64,000 nt of DNA from Oscarella lobularis (lineage: Eukaryota; Porifera; Homoscleromorpha; Homosclerophorida; Oscarellidae), in NCBI RefSeq assembly GCF_947507565.1, contig NC_089185.1:2852001-2916000 (forward strand). Direction: 5' to 3'. The position numbers and the translations under genes are program-made. The notes under the pieces are model-generated. The model ran no database searches. It saw only the letters and a program-made list of their open reading frames with translations, and had not been told where the DNA came from. Every line of letters begins with the position of its first letter. The first letter of the stretch is position 1. Shown piece after piece: positions 21,406 through 31,898 of this stretch.

Positions 21406-22505
21406 ATGGCCGATGCAGCGAATTTTCCCTCCGCCAGCTCTCGACGCCGCAGCGAGCCGTTTATCGTAAAGGGAGTCAAGCCGACGTTTTGGTGAGTACG
21501 AAAAAGAGACGCTCGATCCAAACAATCGACGTCTCGCCTAGGAAAAAGTCGAGAAATCGAACGAACTCCGAACTGACGAAGACGACGAGCAACCTGAGCC
21601 AGCACATATTCGTCGAAGCGCGTCGTAAAGCCGAATCGGACGCCGACGATCCGGCCGAAGAAGCCGAAATACCAATCGCTACGGACGACTCGTTCCCTAG
21701 CGACGACGAACCGGAAACACCACCGGAAACACCACCGGAAGTAGACAGAAATTCGATAGCAACTCGAGCGAAACACGCCGAATGGTTCACGAAACCGCTC
21801 CATCGACTTCCGGACGACGAACTGCGCGCGCCGACGTCGACTCCCGATCTTAGTTACGCGTTGGGAAGCGAAGCGCACGCGCCCTCGTCGCGATTCGACG
21901 TCGCGCCGCCGGCGACGGTGCGCTCGCTCGCGCGTCCCGATCGTCGCGTGCTGTGGGAGTCGGTCGACGGCGCCGTGTCGAATCACGCGAAGCGCACGCG
22001 ACAGACGTTGGCGAGTAAGGAGATACGAATCGTGGGTGGGGGATCAAGCAATTCGACGTTTCAACGACCGAGGACGTCGACTGGGGTTCCGTCGACGGCG
22101 GCGGTTCGTGCCTTTGATCGTCGTCCTCGAACTGCGCTGTCTTTCGAGCCGGCGAAGAGATCGGAGTCCCGTGGTCATGGCAACGGCGGCGGGAGTCTTA
22201 GCAAGTCGTCGTCGTTGCCGATATTTCCGCGTAGTCCTTACGGCGTCGATTTGGCGCGGTTGCGACTGGAGGGGCTCAAGTTGGAGGAGGAGCGACTGCT
22301 GGAGATGAAGCGGCTTGAGGAGCTCGAACGAATTCGAGGGCCCTGGCCGCGTTGGTACGAGTTGAGAACGAAGCAGTTTCACTTGGAGGCGAGGAGAAAT
22401 AACGATTTGTTGAGGATGTCTAATGAGTGGCAAGATCTGATTGACTACTCGAAGGTCCTGATGACATCGTCGGCGTCGTCATTGAACAGAAGCAGAAGAC
22501 TCTAG
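21406..22505 (+). CDS. Ser/Arg-rich protein with C-terminal coiled coil
   Basis: Two exons, 21406-21491 and 21542-22505, join to 349 residues with a 50-base intron. The N-terminus is MADAANFPSASSRRRSEPF. The middle is disordered, with acidic Pro/Glu repeats (ETPPETPPE) and Arg/Ser-rich stretches. Residues about 270-310 form a Leu/Glu-rich helix (LEEERLLEMKRLEELERI), followed by GPWPRWYELRTKQFHLEARR. I do not recognise the family. Its head-to-head start with CEP43 hints at a ciliary or centrosomal role, but that is inference. A broken partial copy lies at 26690-27362. Confidence 0.7.
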
Positions 22506-22787
22506 GTGACAAAAAAACAAGAAAATTAGAAGGCCAATATTGAGAGCACCAGTGCGGTTTTATTTCTTTATGTGAGTCAGTGAGACACGTATTTATTCAT
22601 AAAATTTGACCAACTACGTAAAAGCGTCGTCGAGTTGTAGTTCGATTCGTCCTGCGAGTCTGATAATACGTAGTACTAGTTTTCGCGTCAGCGAACTGCT
22701 GCTGGTAAGGATACGAAACCGAGCTGCAGTGTTCTTCGAACGCAAAGACTTCTTCTATCCGGGACGCTTTCACAGCTACAGCACGCG

Positions 22788-24452
22788 ATGGAACCCCAGA
22801 CGACTGAAACGATCGCTTTTCAGACGAGTGGCTACTTTTCCACGGCATTGTTTGATTCGTTTCGAAAGTCGGATAGTCTGTGCGACGTCGTCATCGTCAG
22901 CAAGGACGGACAACAACGATTTCCAGCTCACCGAATAATCCTCGCTAACGCCGGTCAATTTTTTCGCGTCATGTTTGAAGGAAAGTTCAAAGAGAGAGTC
23001 CAAGCTGATGTCGCTCTCGGCAACGTCGACGGGGCTACGACTAAGATGTTGATCGAATACGCCTACACGGGAAGAACAGAATGTCCTGCATCTGTCGAGA
23101 ACGTTCTCTCTCTTTACGAGGCGGCTCGCTACGTTCAATTCGACGGACTATTTCAACTGTGCAGTGACTGGCTCAAACGCCACGTGGACAAGTCCACGTG
23201 CGTCAGCATGGGAATTATCGCCGATCAATATGACGATTCGGATTTACTCCGAGTTGCTGATCGCTTTGCCGCCGTGAACATTTCGGCCTTGGCAAAGAGC
23301 GAGGATTTTCTATTTCTTTCGGCAGAACATCTGGGCAGGATTATATCTCATGATGAATTGGGTGTGAAGTCAGAAGACGAGGTTCTGACGATATTGCAAA
23401 AGTGGATGAAGCACGATGAAAAGTCTCGTCGAGCTCAAGTCGAAGCACTTTCGAAATTTGTTCGCTTTTCGTTACTCGATTTAGAAGAATCGAGTAACGC
23501 TCTTTCTGATCTCGATTGGGTCTCTCACTATCACTCGTCAGGCGAGGACTGTCAACGTCGATTTGGATGCGACGGCGTCCTGCTTGTGACTGGTGGGCGG
23601 ACGTGGTCAACATGCAATTCCAAGCGCAAATATGCGCGCGATGAAGCTAGAGTATATGAGCCCAACAGCGACAAGTGGACCGAATTCCCTTCCCTTGCAG
23701 TGCGAACGTATAGACATAAGATAGCAACTTCAAATGACGTGATTTACTCTCTTGGTGGTTATACCAGTGACTCACATCACGACGACACTGAGATTGACAT
23801 TGTTCAACGATATGACGCTAAACGACGACAATGGGTAGATGACGTACAACGTATGCATTGTCCACGAACAGATCACAAAATAGTTTGTTGTGACGATCAC
23901 ATTTACGGTATGAGCATCAGCAAAGTCGACGAGATGATGTGCGAAGTGTTCGATTCGGAGAAGAAAACGTGGATTCCCGTTTGCTCTCCCGAGAACGCTC
24001 TTAAACATCGCTATATTTTAGCCTCGCTGGCTAATAAAATTTTTGCTTTTGGCTTTGACCTCAACAAGCAATTCGGATATATGAAGTATGATCCATTGGA
24101 AAATCGTTGGTGCAATTTCAAGTCTTGTCAAGTACCTACAAAGTTGGATTATTGGTGTTGCAGCGTCGCCACCGGAGACCGATTATATATTGACAATCAC
24201 AATAGTGTAGCGGTAATTTTTGACAGCCGCGATGAGCAGTTCTCTGTCGTTGACGGATTCTTTCCATTTTTGCCATGCTATGAACTCGCCTATGATCTTG
24301 AAAGCAAAAGGATTTACGCGTCGAATCCTGACAAAATTGCTGTTTATGACGAACGAGTGAACAGGTGGGATCCTAGAGACCACAACTTCAAGAAGTGTTA
24401 CGACTACAGTTTCGTAGTTGTGGAGAGAAAGCTAACGTTGGACTTCATTTAG
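22788..24452 (+). CDS. BTB-BACK-Kelch protein, copy A
   Basis: Intronless, 554 residues. The BTB domain spans about 30-130 (LCDVVIVSKDG, RFPAHRIILA, MLIEYAYTGR), BACK about 134-230 (LLRVADRFAA, LTILQKWMKHD) and a degenerate Kelch propeller about 260-550 (LLVTGGRTW, YEPNSDKWTEFPSL, VQRYDAKRRQWVDD). Proteins of this type are substrate adaptors of cullin-3 ubiquitin ligases: BTB and the start of BACK bind CUL3 and the propeller binds the target. It is the first of seven same-strand copies and shares its N-terminal TSGYFSTALFDSFRKSD with copy B. The ATG at 22788 is the first in the frame. Confidence 0.9.
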   Translation: MEPQTTETIAFQTSGYFSTALFDSFRKSDSLCDVVIVSKDGQQRFPAHRIILANAGQFFRVMFEGKFKERVQADVALGNVDGATTKMLIEYAYTGRTECPASVENVLSLYEAARYVQFDGLFQLCSDWLKRHVDKSTCVSMGIIADQYDDSDLLRVADRFAAVNISALAKSEDFLFLSAEHLGRIISHDELGVKSEDEVLTILQKWMKHDEKSRRAQVEALSKFVRFSLLDLEESSNALSDLDWVSHYHSSGEDCQRRFGCDGVLLVTGGRTWSTCNSKRKYARDEARVYEPNSDKWTEFPSLAVRTYRHKIATSNDVIYSLGGYTSDSHHDDTEIDIVQRYDAKRRQWVDDVQRMHCPRTDHKIVCCDDHIYGMSISKVDEMMCEVFDSEKKTWIPVCSPENALKHRYILASLANKIFAFGFDLNKQFGYMKYDPLENRWCNFKSCQVPTKLDYWCCSVATGDRLYIDNHNSVAVIFDSRDEQFSVVDGFFPFLPCYELAYDLESKRIYASNPDKIAVYDERVNRWDPRDHNFKKCYDYSFVVVERKLTLDFI

Positions 24453-24917
24453 GCGAGCTTCTTCTATAGATCGAGTGTTCTTATTTAACTGTTCTTTTCT
24501 GTACGTGTTTGCTTCCTCGTTCTAATTTAGTTTGCCGATTATTAAATGGTGAAAACAGTATCATTAGATGAATCAGGAAGATCTATGACAACGACTTTAG
24601 AGAACCACATTACTTGTACAGAGAAGCGACGCTAAAACTGATGATTGATAGTTTCTCTTTCTTCCCTACAAACTCTTTTAAAAAACTCGCCAGCCTGAGG
24701 TTCGCATTTCGCTTCGCATAGAGAGGACTCACTTTGACGAGTCGCCTGCTAGACCCCGCCAGGGCCTCTTTGGAACGGACGCTACAGTACGAAGAAAAGA
24801 AGACTTCGAAATCGAATGCCATGGAGGAGGTGCTGAACAAGGTGGGGAGTTTCTTCCTACGCGGCAAAGAAAAGAAACTTTTCTCTATATCCGGGACTCC
24901 TCCAAGCAAGAGTGATC
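24453..24917. promoter_or_regulatory. Upstream region of copy B, with block shared with copy D
   Basis: The stretch CGCCAGCCTGAGGTTCGC ... GACGAGTCGCC ... CGCCAGGGCCTCTT at about 24688-24772 recurs before copy D (about 31682-31750), and its first part recurs before copy C (about 27380-27405). It is a duplicated promoter or leader block. Confidence 0.55.
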
Positions 24918-26543
24918 ATGAACGAAACGATTTCTTTGGAGACGAGTGGCTATTTTTCAACGGCGCTGTTTGACTCATTTCGAAAGTCGGATTATCTGTG
25001 CGACGTTGTCATCGTCACCGAAGACGGCCATCGATTTCCAGCTCACAGAATAATTCTCGCTTCTGCCAGCGAGTTTTTCAGTTCCATGCTCTGCGGAACG
25101 TTTATAGAGAGCAAACAAACGGACGTCGCTATTCGAAACGTCGAAGGAACCGTAATGAAGATGCTAATCGAATACGCCTATAGAGGAGAAGCCAAATGCC
25201 CTGCAGCTCTCGAAAATGTTCTATCCCTTTACAAAGCGGCTCACTACGTTCAATTCGACCGACTCTTTCGGATGTGTTCTTCTTGGCTCCGCAAGCACGT
25301 GGACACGTCCAATTGCCTAAGCATGGCGATGGTCGCTGATCGATACGACGATTCGGATTTACTTCGAGCTGCTGATCTCATTGCAGGGAGGAATATTTTG
25401 CTTTTGACAGAGGAGAAAGAGTTCGTGTCCATTTCGGCGGAGCATCTGGGTAGGATTCTCACTCAGGATGAAATGGGCGTAAGGACGGAAGACGAAGTTC
25501 TGATTATTTTGCAAAAGTGGATCAAGCACGACGAAGAGTCTCGTCGAGATCACGTCCAAACGCTTTCAAAATTTGTTCGTTTTCCACTAATCGATTTCCA
25601 AGAATCAAGTGACTTTCTTTCGGATCTTGACTTGGTGTCTCACTATCACACGTCAGACGGATCTTGTCAGCGGCGAATTGGACGCGACGTCGTTCTTCTG
25701 GCTGCCGGCGGGGAGGGAATCATGAGCAGTACAGCTATGATATACGATCCAAACAATGATGAGTGGAGTGTTTTTCCTGACCTGAAAGTGGCAATGAAAG
25801 AAAATAGGATTGCGACTTCAAATGGCAAGGTTTACGCTCTTGGTGGTTCTGACTACTGTACTAAGACTGACGTTGTTCAGCGATACGATCCTGGGCGACG
25901 GCAATGGGAAGATAATGTACAACGTATGCATCGCAAAAGAAACGGAATGGAAATAGTTTCCTGCAGCGATCGCATTTACGGCTTGAGTATCGGCGAACGT
26001 TCTTCACTGTGTGAAGTGCTTGATCCAGAGATGGAAACGTGGACACCCGTTTCCTCTCCTGTGAACCGGCTTAACGGTCGCTACATTGTATCCTCTCTGA
26101 CCAATACGATTGTCGCAATTGGCTCTAATCCTGAGGACGAGTCCGGCTATATGAAGTACTATCCATTGGAAGATCGTTGGTGCGAATTTAAGCCTTGTTC
26201 CGTTCCTTTTTGGTTATCTGTATGTGAGCCTCCTCTTTGCGCCACTACGGGAGACCAGTTATACATTAAACTTCCAGATAAACGTAATTTGATAGTTTTT
26301 GACAGCAAAACCGAGCGGTTTTCTGTTGTAAAAGACTTCTTTCCAATGCGTTCAAAATGCAATGGACTCGCTTATGATCTTCACAGCAAGAGGGTGTTCA
26401 TTTTTAATAATGAAGTTGTTGACATTTATGATGAACGAGCAAACAAGTGGGACATAAGACGCAAGTATGTATACCGGGTGGGTGATTTAGCTGCTTGCGC
26501 ATTTGTGGAAAGAAATCTGATGCTGGACTTTCGAGGACTTTGA
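24918..26543 (+). CDS. BTB-BACK-Kelch protein, copy B
   Basis: Intronless, 541 residues from ATG 24918; the frame opens two codons earlier at a GTG. BTB (DVVIVTEDGHRFPAHRIIL), BACK and Kelch regions lie as in copy A, its closest relative in the BTB half. The first Kelch blade is shorter (AAGGEGIMSSTAMIYDPNND). The domain order and Cys/Trp positions are intact, so it is probably functional. Confidence 0.9.
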   Translation: MNETISLETSGYFSTALFDSFRKSDYLCDVVIVTEDGHRFPAHRIILASASEFFSSMLCGTFIESKQTDVAIRNVEGTVMKMLIEYAYRGEAKCPAALENVLSLYKAAHYVQFDRLFRMCSSWLRKHVDTSNCLSMAMVADRYDDSDLLRAADLIAGRNILLLTEEKEFVSISAEHLGRILTQDEMGVRTEDEVLIILQKWIKHDEESRRDHVQTLSKFVRFPLIDFQESSDFLSDLDLVSHYHTSDGSCQRRIGRDVVLLAAGGEGIMSSTAMIYDPNNDEWSVFPDLKVAMKENRIATSNGKVYALGGSDYCTKTDVVQRYDPGRRQWEDNVQRMHRKRNGMEIVSCSDRIYGLSIGERSSLCEVLDPEMETWTPVSSPVNRLNGRYIVSSLTNTIVAIGSNPEDESGYMKYYPLEDRWCEFKPCSVPFWLSVCEPPLCATTGDQLYIKLPDKRNLIVFDSKTERFSVVKDFFPMRSKCNGLAYDLHSKRVFIFNNEVVDIYDERANKWDIRRKYVYRVGDLAACAFVERNLMLDFRGL

Positions 26544-26689
26544 CTAGCTCCAAAAACTTTTTTTCTGTCAGTAGTAGTACTGTTGCTGTTCACGTTTGAT
26601 TCCTTGTTCCTTGTTCCTATTACATGATAAATCTGTGACAAAGACATGGAGAAGAAAAGGTGTTAGCTGCCGCTCGAGCAGCGCGCTTA

Positions 26690-27362
26690 GGTAAGCGTTG
26701 GGAAGCGAAACGCACGCGCCCTCGCCGCGCCGCCGGCGACGGTGCGCTCGCTCGTGCGTCCCGATAGTCGCGTGCTGTGGGAGTCGGTCGACGGCGCCGT
26801 CGAATCACGCGAAGCGAACGCGACAGACGTTGGCGAGTAAGGAGATACGAATCGTGGGTGGGGGATCGCGCGATTTGACGGACGTTGACTGAGGTTCCGT
26901 CGACGGCGGCGGCGGTCCGCGCCTTCGATCGTCGTCCTCGAACCGCGCTGTCTTTCGCGCCGGCGAAGAGATTGGAGTCCGGTTGTCATGGCAACGGCGG
27001 CGTAGCAAGTCGTCGTCGCCAATATTTCCGCGTAGTCCTTACGGCGTCGATTTGGCGCGGTTGCGACTGGAAGGGCTCAAGTTGGAGGAGGAGCGACTGC
27101 TGGAGATGAAGCGGCTTGAGGAGCTCGAATGAATTCGAGGCCCCTGGCCACGCTGGTATGAGTTGAGAACGAAGCAGTTTCACTTGGAGGCGAGGAGAAA
27201 TAACGATTTGTTGAGGATGTCTATAATGAGTGGCAAGATCTGATGGCGTCGTCATTGAACAGAAGCAGAAGACTCTAGGTAAAAAAACAAGAAAATTAGA
27301 AGGCCAATTTCTTTGTATGAGTCAGTGAGCGACGTATTTATCGGTCTATTCATAAAATTTGA
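26690..27362 (+). pseudogene. Broken partial copy of the coiled-coil gene
   Basis: It matches 21850-22612, i.e. the second half of the coiled-coil gene plus about 100 bases of 3-prime flank (ending TTCATAAAATTTGA), with several small deletions and an early stop just after the ELERI-type helix segment. The original is followed by BTB copy A and this copy is followed by BTB copy C, so both were moved as one block. Confidence 0.85.
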
Positions 27363-27549
27363 GTTTGCCGTTCAATTCCTACGAGGTTGCGCGTTTCGCC
27401 CTAGGCAGAAGAACTTTGGACGCAACCTCAAGAATCTACTCCAGTTTGGCACATAACACAACACGATACTGTACACCAGAAAACGCGTTCCGTGATCCGT
27501 GATCCGGGTTGGTAATCCGGGACTCTTCACAGAACCGCGTGGAAACGTC

Positions 27550-29247
27550 ATGGTCGACGAAACGATGTCTTTTGAGACTACCCGCCATTTAATAAGCGGC
27601 CTTTGCTCACTGCGAATGTCAAACTACCTGTGCGACGTCGTAATCATCAGCGAAGACGGACAACGCTTTCCAGCTCACCGAATTATTCTCGCTGCCTTGA
27701 GTCGATTCTTTCGTACCATGTTTGAAGGAGAGTTTCTAGAGAGCAAGCAAACCGACGTCGCTATTCGTAACATCAAGGGAGCAGTAATGAAGATGCTAAT
27801 CGAATACGCCTACACAGGAGAAATCGAATGCCCTGCATCTGTCGAGAACGTTTTATCTCTTTACGTGGCGGCTCACTACGTTCAATTCGAAGAAATCTTT
27901 CGAATATGCAGCGACTGGCTCAAAGGCCACGTGGATGAGTCCAATTGCATCAGCATGGGAATCGTCGGCGCTCGATACGGCGATTCGGATTTACTCCGAA
28001 TTGCTGATCGTATAACTGCCGTGACAATTTCCGTTTTGGCCGAGACCGAGGATTTTCTACTCCTTTCCGCAGAACATCTGAGCAGGATTATATCTCATGA
28101 TGAATTGGGCGTGACGTCAGAAGACAAAGTTCTGACGATTCTGCAAAAGTGGATGAAGCACGATGAAGAGGCTCGTCGAGCTCAAGTCGAAACTCTTTCA
28201 GCGTTCGTTCGCTTTCCATTACTCGATTTCAAAGAATCGAGTGACGTTCTTTCGGATCTCGATTTGGTCTCCCATTATCACTCGTCAGGCGGATCCTGTC
28301 AACGTCGAGTCGGATGCGACGGCGTCCTGCTTGTGACTGGTGGGTGGGAGAGGGAAGAATGCGAGAGCAACGAGGCGGATAGTGTGTGCAAATATGTGAG
28401 CAATAGAGCTATGTTATATGAGCCCAACAGCAACGAGTGGACTACGTTTCCTTCCCTGGAATTGGGAACGCATAGTCATAAGATTGCAACGTCAAAGGAC
28501 GTGATTTACTCTCTTGGTGGTTATACCCAAGTTGACTCATATGAGAATGACATTGACATTGTTCAGCGATATGATGCTGAACGACAACGATGGGTAGATG
28601 ACGTGCAACGTATGCATTGTCCAAGAATAGATTTTGAGATAGTTTGTTGTGACGATCGCATTTACGGTATGACCATAAGCAAAGACTTTGTGGACGAGAT
28701 GATGTGTGAAGTGTTTGATTCAGAGAAGAAAGCGTGGATACCCATTTCCTCTCCTGAGAACGCTCTTAAAGGTCGCTATATTTTAGCCTCGCTTGCTAAT
28801 GAAATTTTGGCCATTGGCTTTGACCTTAACAATCAATTTGGATATACGAAGTATGATCCATTGGAAAATCGTTGGTGCAATTTCAAGTCTTGTCAATATC
28901 CGTTACCGCATGATAAAAACTTGACAAACCTGGATCCTCATTATTGCTGCTACGTCACCACCAGAGACCGATTATATATTAAGGGTGGCAAACGTGCAGT
29001 AATTTTTGACAGCCGCGATGAGCAGTTCTCTGTCATAGACGGATTCTTTCCATTTTCGTCATACAGTAAACTCGCCTATGATATTGAAAGCAAAAGAATG
29101 TATGCGTTGAGTGATTGCCAAATTGTTGTTTACGACGAACGAGTAAACAGGTGGGACCATAGAGACCATAGAGACCACTATTTGAAGGAGTGTTGCTACT
29201 GCGATTGCGAAGTTGTGGAGAGAAAGCTAGTGTTGGACTTCGTTTAG
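27550..29247 (+). CDS. BTB-BACK-Kelch protein, copy C
   Basis: Intronless, 565 residues from ATG 27550 (MVDETMSFETTRHL); the open frame begins at a GTG 51 bases upstream, but ATG 27550 is shared with copy D. BTB (LCDVVIISEDG), BACK (LTILQKWMKHDEEARR) and Kelch regions are intact. The loop in the first Kelch blade is long and Cys-containing (GGWEREECESNEADSVCKY). It is closest to copy D throughout. Confidence 0.9.
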   Translation: MVDETMSFETTRHLISGLCSLRMSNYLCDVVIISEDGQRFPAHRIILAALSRFFRTMFEGEFLESKQTDVAIRNIKGAVMKMLIEYAYTGEIECPASVENVLSLYVAAHYVQFEEIFRICSDWLKGHVDESNCISMGIVGARYGDSDLLRIADRITAVTISVLAETEDFLLLSAEHLSRIISHDELGVTSEDKVLTILQKWMKHDEEARRAQVETLSAFVRFPLLDFKESSDVLSDLDLVSHYHSSGGSCQRRVGCDGVLLVTGGWEREECESNEADSVCKYVSNRAMLYEPNSNEWTTFPSLELGTHSHKIATSKDVIYSLGGYTQVDSYENDIDIVQRYDAERQRWVDDVQRMHCPRIDFEIVCCDDRIYGMTISKDFVDEMMCEVFDSEKKAWIPISSPENALKGRYILASLANEILAIGFDLNNQFGYTKYDPLENRWCNFKSCQYPLPHDKNLTNLDPHYCCYVTTRDRLYIKGGKRAVIFDSRDEQFSVIDGFFPFSSYSKLAYDIESKRMYALSDCQIVVYDERVNRWDHRDHRDHYLKECCYCDCEVVERKLVLDFV

Positions 29248-29456
29248 CGAGCTTCTATAGTGTTCTGTATAACTGTCTGTTGTTTTGTTGCTGTACGTGT
29301 TTGATTCCTCGTTATAGTATCATAAGATGAATCTGTACAGAGAAGAGACGTAATTAATAGTTTCCCTTTCCATACTGTGAGACGCTATATCCTGATGCGA
29401 TTTTTGTAAAATAGGCACTTGTTCCCTGACCGGTGTCTGAAAAACTCAACTTCACG

Positions 29457-31399
29457 ATGGCAGCAGTTACTTTCGTCATGGTGGCATTTCTGGCGTTGCA
29501 CATAGGAGATTCCAGAGGTATAAGGCTCGGCATTTTTTAAGCCGTCGTTCACTGTCATGCACGGAATTTTAGGCCAACGGTATTACGGAAATGAAGGAAA
29601 CGGTTTGTCAGTATAGCTTCTTCAGTTCTTCTGACTGACTGTTCTCAATAGTAAGACTGACAGGTGGATCGCTCTCTTCAGAAGGTAGAGTCGAGATACA
29701 CTTGCACGGCGAATGGGCCACTATCTGCGACGATTCGTGGGAACAGGAAGATGCGATAGTAGTCTGCAGACAACTGGGATACTCCAGTGGGCAGAGACTG
29801 GGCGGATACCGCTACGTCTCAAGAGCTAGTGCGTTTTGGAGAGTAAACGTCGCATGCCAAGGCACAGAATCACGAATCAGAGACTGCGATTTCCAAAGTC
29901 AAGCGAAGTCTCCAACGTGCAGTTACGGCAAAGAAGCAGCAAGAGTTTCATGCGGTGAGATTAGCGGGCATGCAGTGGATCAGCACAAGACTCTATAGTC
30001 TATCTTAGGCTCGCAGACGACCACTTCCCTACCTTCAAACTCTTTTCAGATCCGGCTTGTCAACGGTGCGTCTCGCTACGAAGGAAGAGTCGAGGTGTTT
30101 CAAGATAATCGTTGGGGCACAGTCTGCGACGATCTATGGGATTCGGACAATGCAGCCGTAGTTTGCCGCCAACTGGGATATTCCAATGGCCAGCCCAAAA
30201 ACAGGGCTTTCTTTGGCTCGGGGAGTGGACCTATATGGATGGATGACGTCCGGTGCAGCGGCAACGAGTCAAGCCTTGAGAACTGTTCATTCGATGGTTG
30301 GGGGAACCACAACTGTGGACACAGCGAGGATGCAGGAGTCGTTTGCTTACCTTGCGCATCAGGAAATTTGCGTGAACGCAAAGACTTTCTGTCACTATCC
30401 GCGAGCGAAAAAAAGCGTTATATTGACGCTGTTGTGACCGTCTCCACCGTTGCTCCATATAAGACAGACTACGAGAATCTACTGAGAAAACATAGGGAGA
30501 ATTTCAATACTACCTTAATCCACAGAAAGGAACAATTTCTTCCGTGGCATCGATGGTATCTACTGCAGTACGAAAATCTTCTTCGCCGCGTTGATCCCGA
30601 AATAACCATTCCCTATTGGGATTGGAGACAAGACCAACCTTTTTCATCTTTAATGTGGCGTAACAGTTACTTCGGCGGTAATGGATCGTGGTACGACGGA
30701 TGCGTGCGAACCGGGAAATTTCGGTACAGTCAGTGGACGCTTCCCGGTGGTCAGTGTCTTCAACGAAATTTCAATCGCATTGCTTCCTTTCCAGATTTCA
30801 TCGCAATCGCTCGCCTTCAATCGAATCCTCCAGAAAATTTCGCGTACTTTGAAAGACGTCTTCGCATTTTTCACAATTCTGTTCACTGCAATTTTGGACA
30901 AACGTCAACGATGTGCTCGCTCTCGGCGGCAGACGCTCCGGAGTTCTTTCTTCACCACGCCTTCATTGACAAACTGTGGGCTGACTGGCAAGCTAAAAGC
31001 AGCGATCATAGCACGGCCTTCAAAGAAAACCTCGACTCGCCCATGAATGCGACAGAAGTGACACCAAGACGCGTTCTCCAAATCTGTAATTTGCCCGACG
31101 ACGTTGGCGTCTCGTACATCGGAAGTTCTTCAGTGTATAACGTGGAGAGAGGGCTTATTGACCTGCCCATGTCAGTCTACAGGGCCTTACCACAAAGACG
31201 CGTCAGAGAGTTGAATCAAGCGACGATTCATTTGTACGGAATTTCAAAAGATGAACAAGAAGATGCTAGAGAGTTTGCTGAGAGCACACGCGATAGCGAT
31301 GGAGTCTCCGAGAGTAGCCTGTTTTCGGTGCTTCAAAGCCAAATGGAAACAAGGCACCTACTTTCAGTACCTGTTTCATCTTCACAGCCGTGCGGATGA
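29457..31399 (+). CDS. Secreted SRCR-SRCR-tyrosinase protein
   Basis: The first exon 29457-29517 encodes a signal peptide ([19 protein letters not shown]). Small exon 29573-29602 follows, and an exon from 29652 carries the first SRCR domain ([17 protein letters not shown] to RVSCG). The next exon holds a second SRCR domain ([17 protein letters not shown] to AGVVCLPC) fused in frame to a tyrosinase/hemocyanin-type domain. This has the CuA His motif [16 protein letters not shown], the IPYWDWR signature, HNSVHCNFG, and Cu[17 protein letters not shown]. Type-3 copper enzymes oxidise phenols to quinones; SRCR domains bind ligands on microbes or matrix. The junction between the two SRCR exons is phase-consistent only with a weak donor (about 29969), so that boundary is uncertain. 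It lies between BTB copies C and D. Confidence 0.85.
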
Positions 31400-31898
31400 A
31401 TCCTGATTGAAACCGAGTTGCGGTGAGCTCGATCGACCCCCAAACCACACTTTCTTCGTTCTGTCTAGAATTGCATCGTTTCTCTGCTCAACTGTCTGCT
31501 GCGTTGTCTGTCCGTTCTAAGTCATTGTCTTCTCAATAGTTGATACCGGTAATAAAAGAGGGTCGCAGTGCACGTAAATCTACGATTCGCTTGCATGACC
31601 TCTTTTTAATCGCACTTATGTCGATGCCATTCTTCGGAAGAATGCGATCGAACGACGTCTGCGTCAATTTGATCAGAAAGTCGCCAGCCCGCCTGAGGTT
31701 GCGCGTTTCGCCCTGGACAGAAGAACTCCGACGAGTCGCCAGGGCCTCTTCTGTCTGAACGGACACAACCTTGAGAATCTACTCCAGTTTAGCATATAAC
31801 ACAACACGAGTGCTACTAAGAGCTACACCAGTCAGAAAACGCGTTCCGTGATCCGAGTTGGTAATCCGGGACTCTTCACTGAACCGCGTGAAAACGTC
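31400..31898. promoter_or_regulatory. Upstream region of copy D, duplicated with copy C
   Basis: About 31690-31898 matches about 27378-27549 upstream of copy C, including GAGGTTGCGCGTTTCGCCCT, AACCT..AGAATCTACTCCAGTTT, AGAAAACGCGTTCCGTGATC and the sequence up to ATGGTCGAC. It is evidence that C and D arose with their promoters. Confidence 0.65.
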
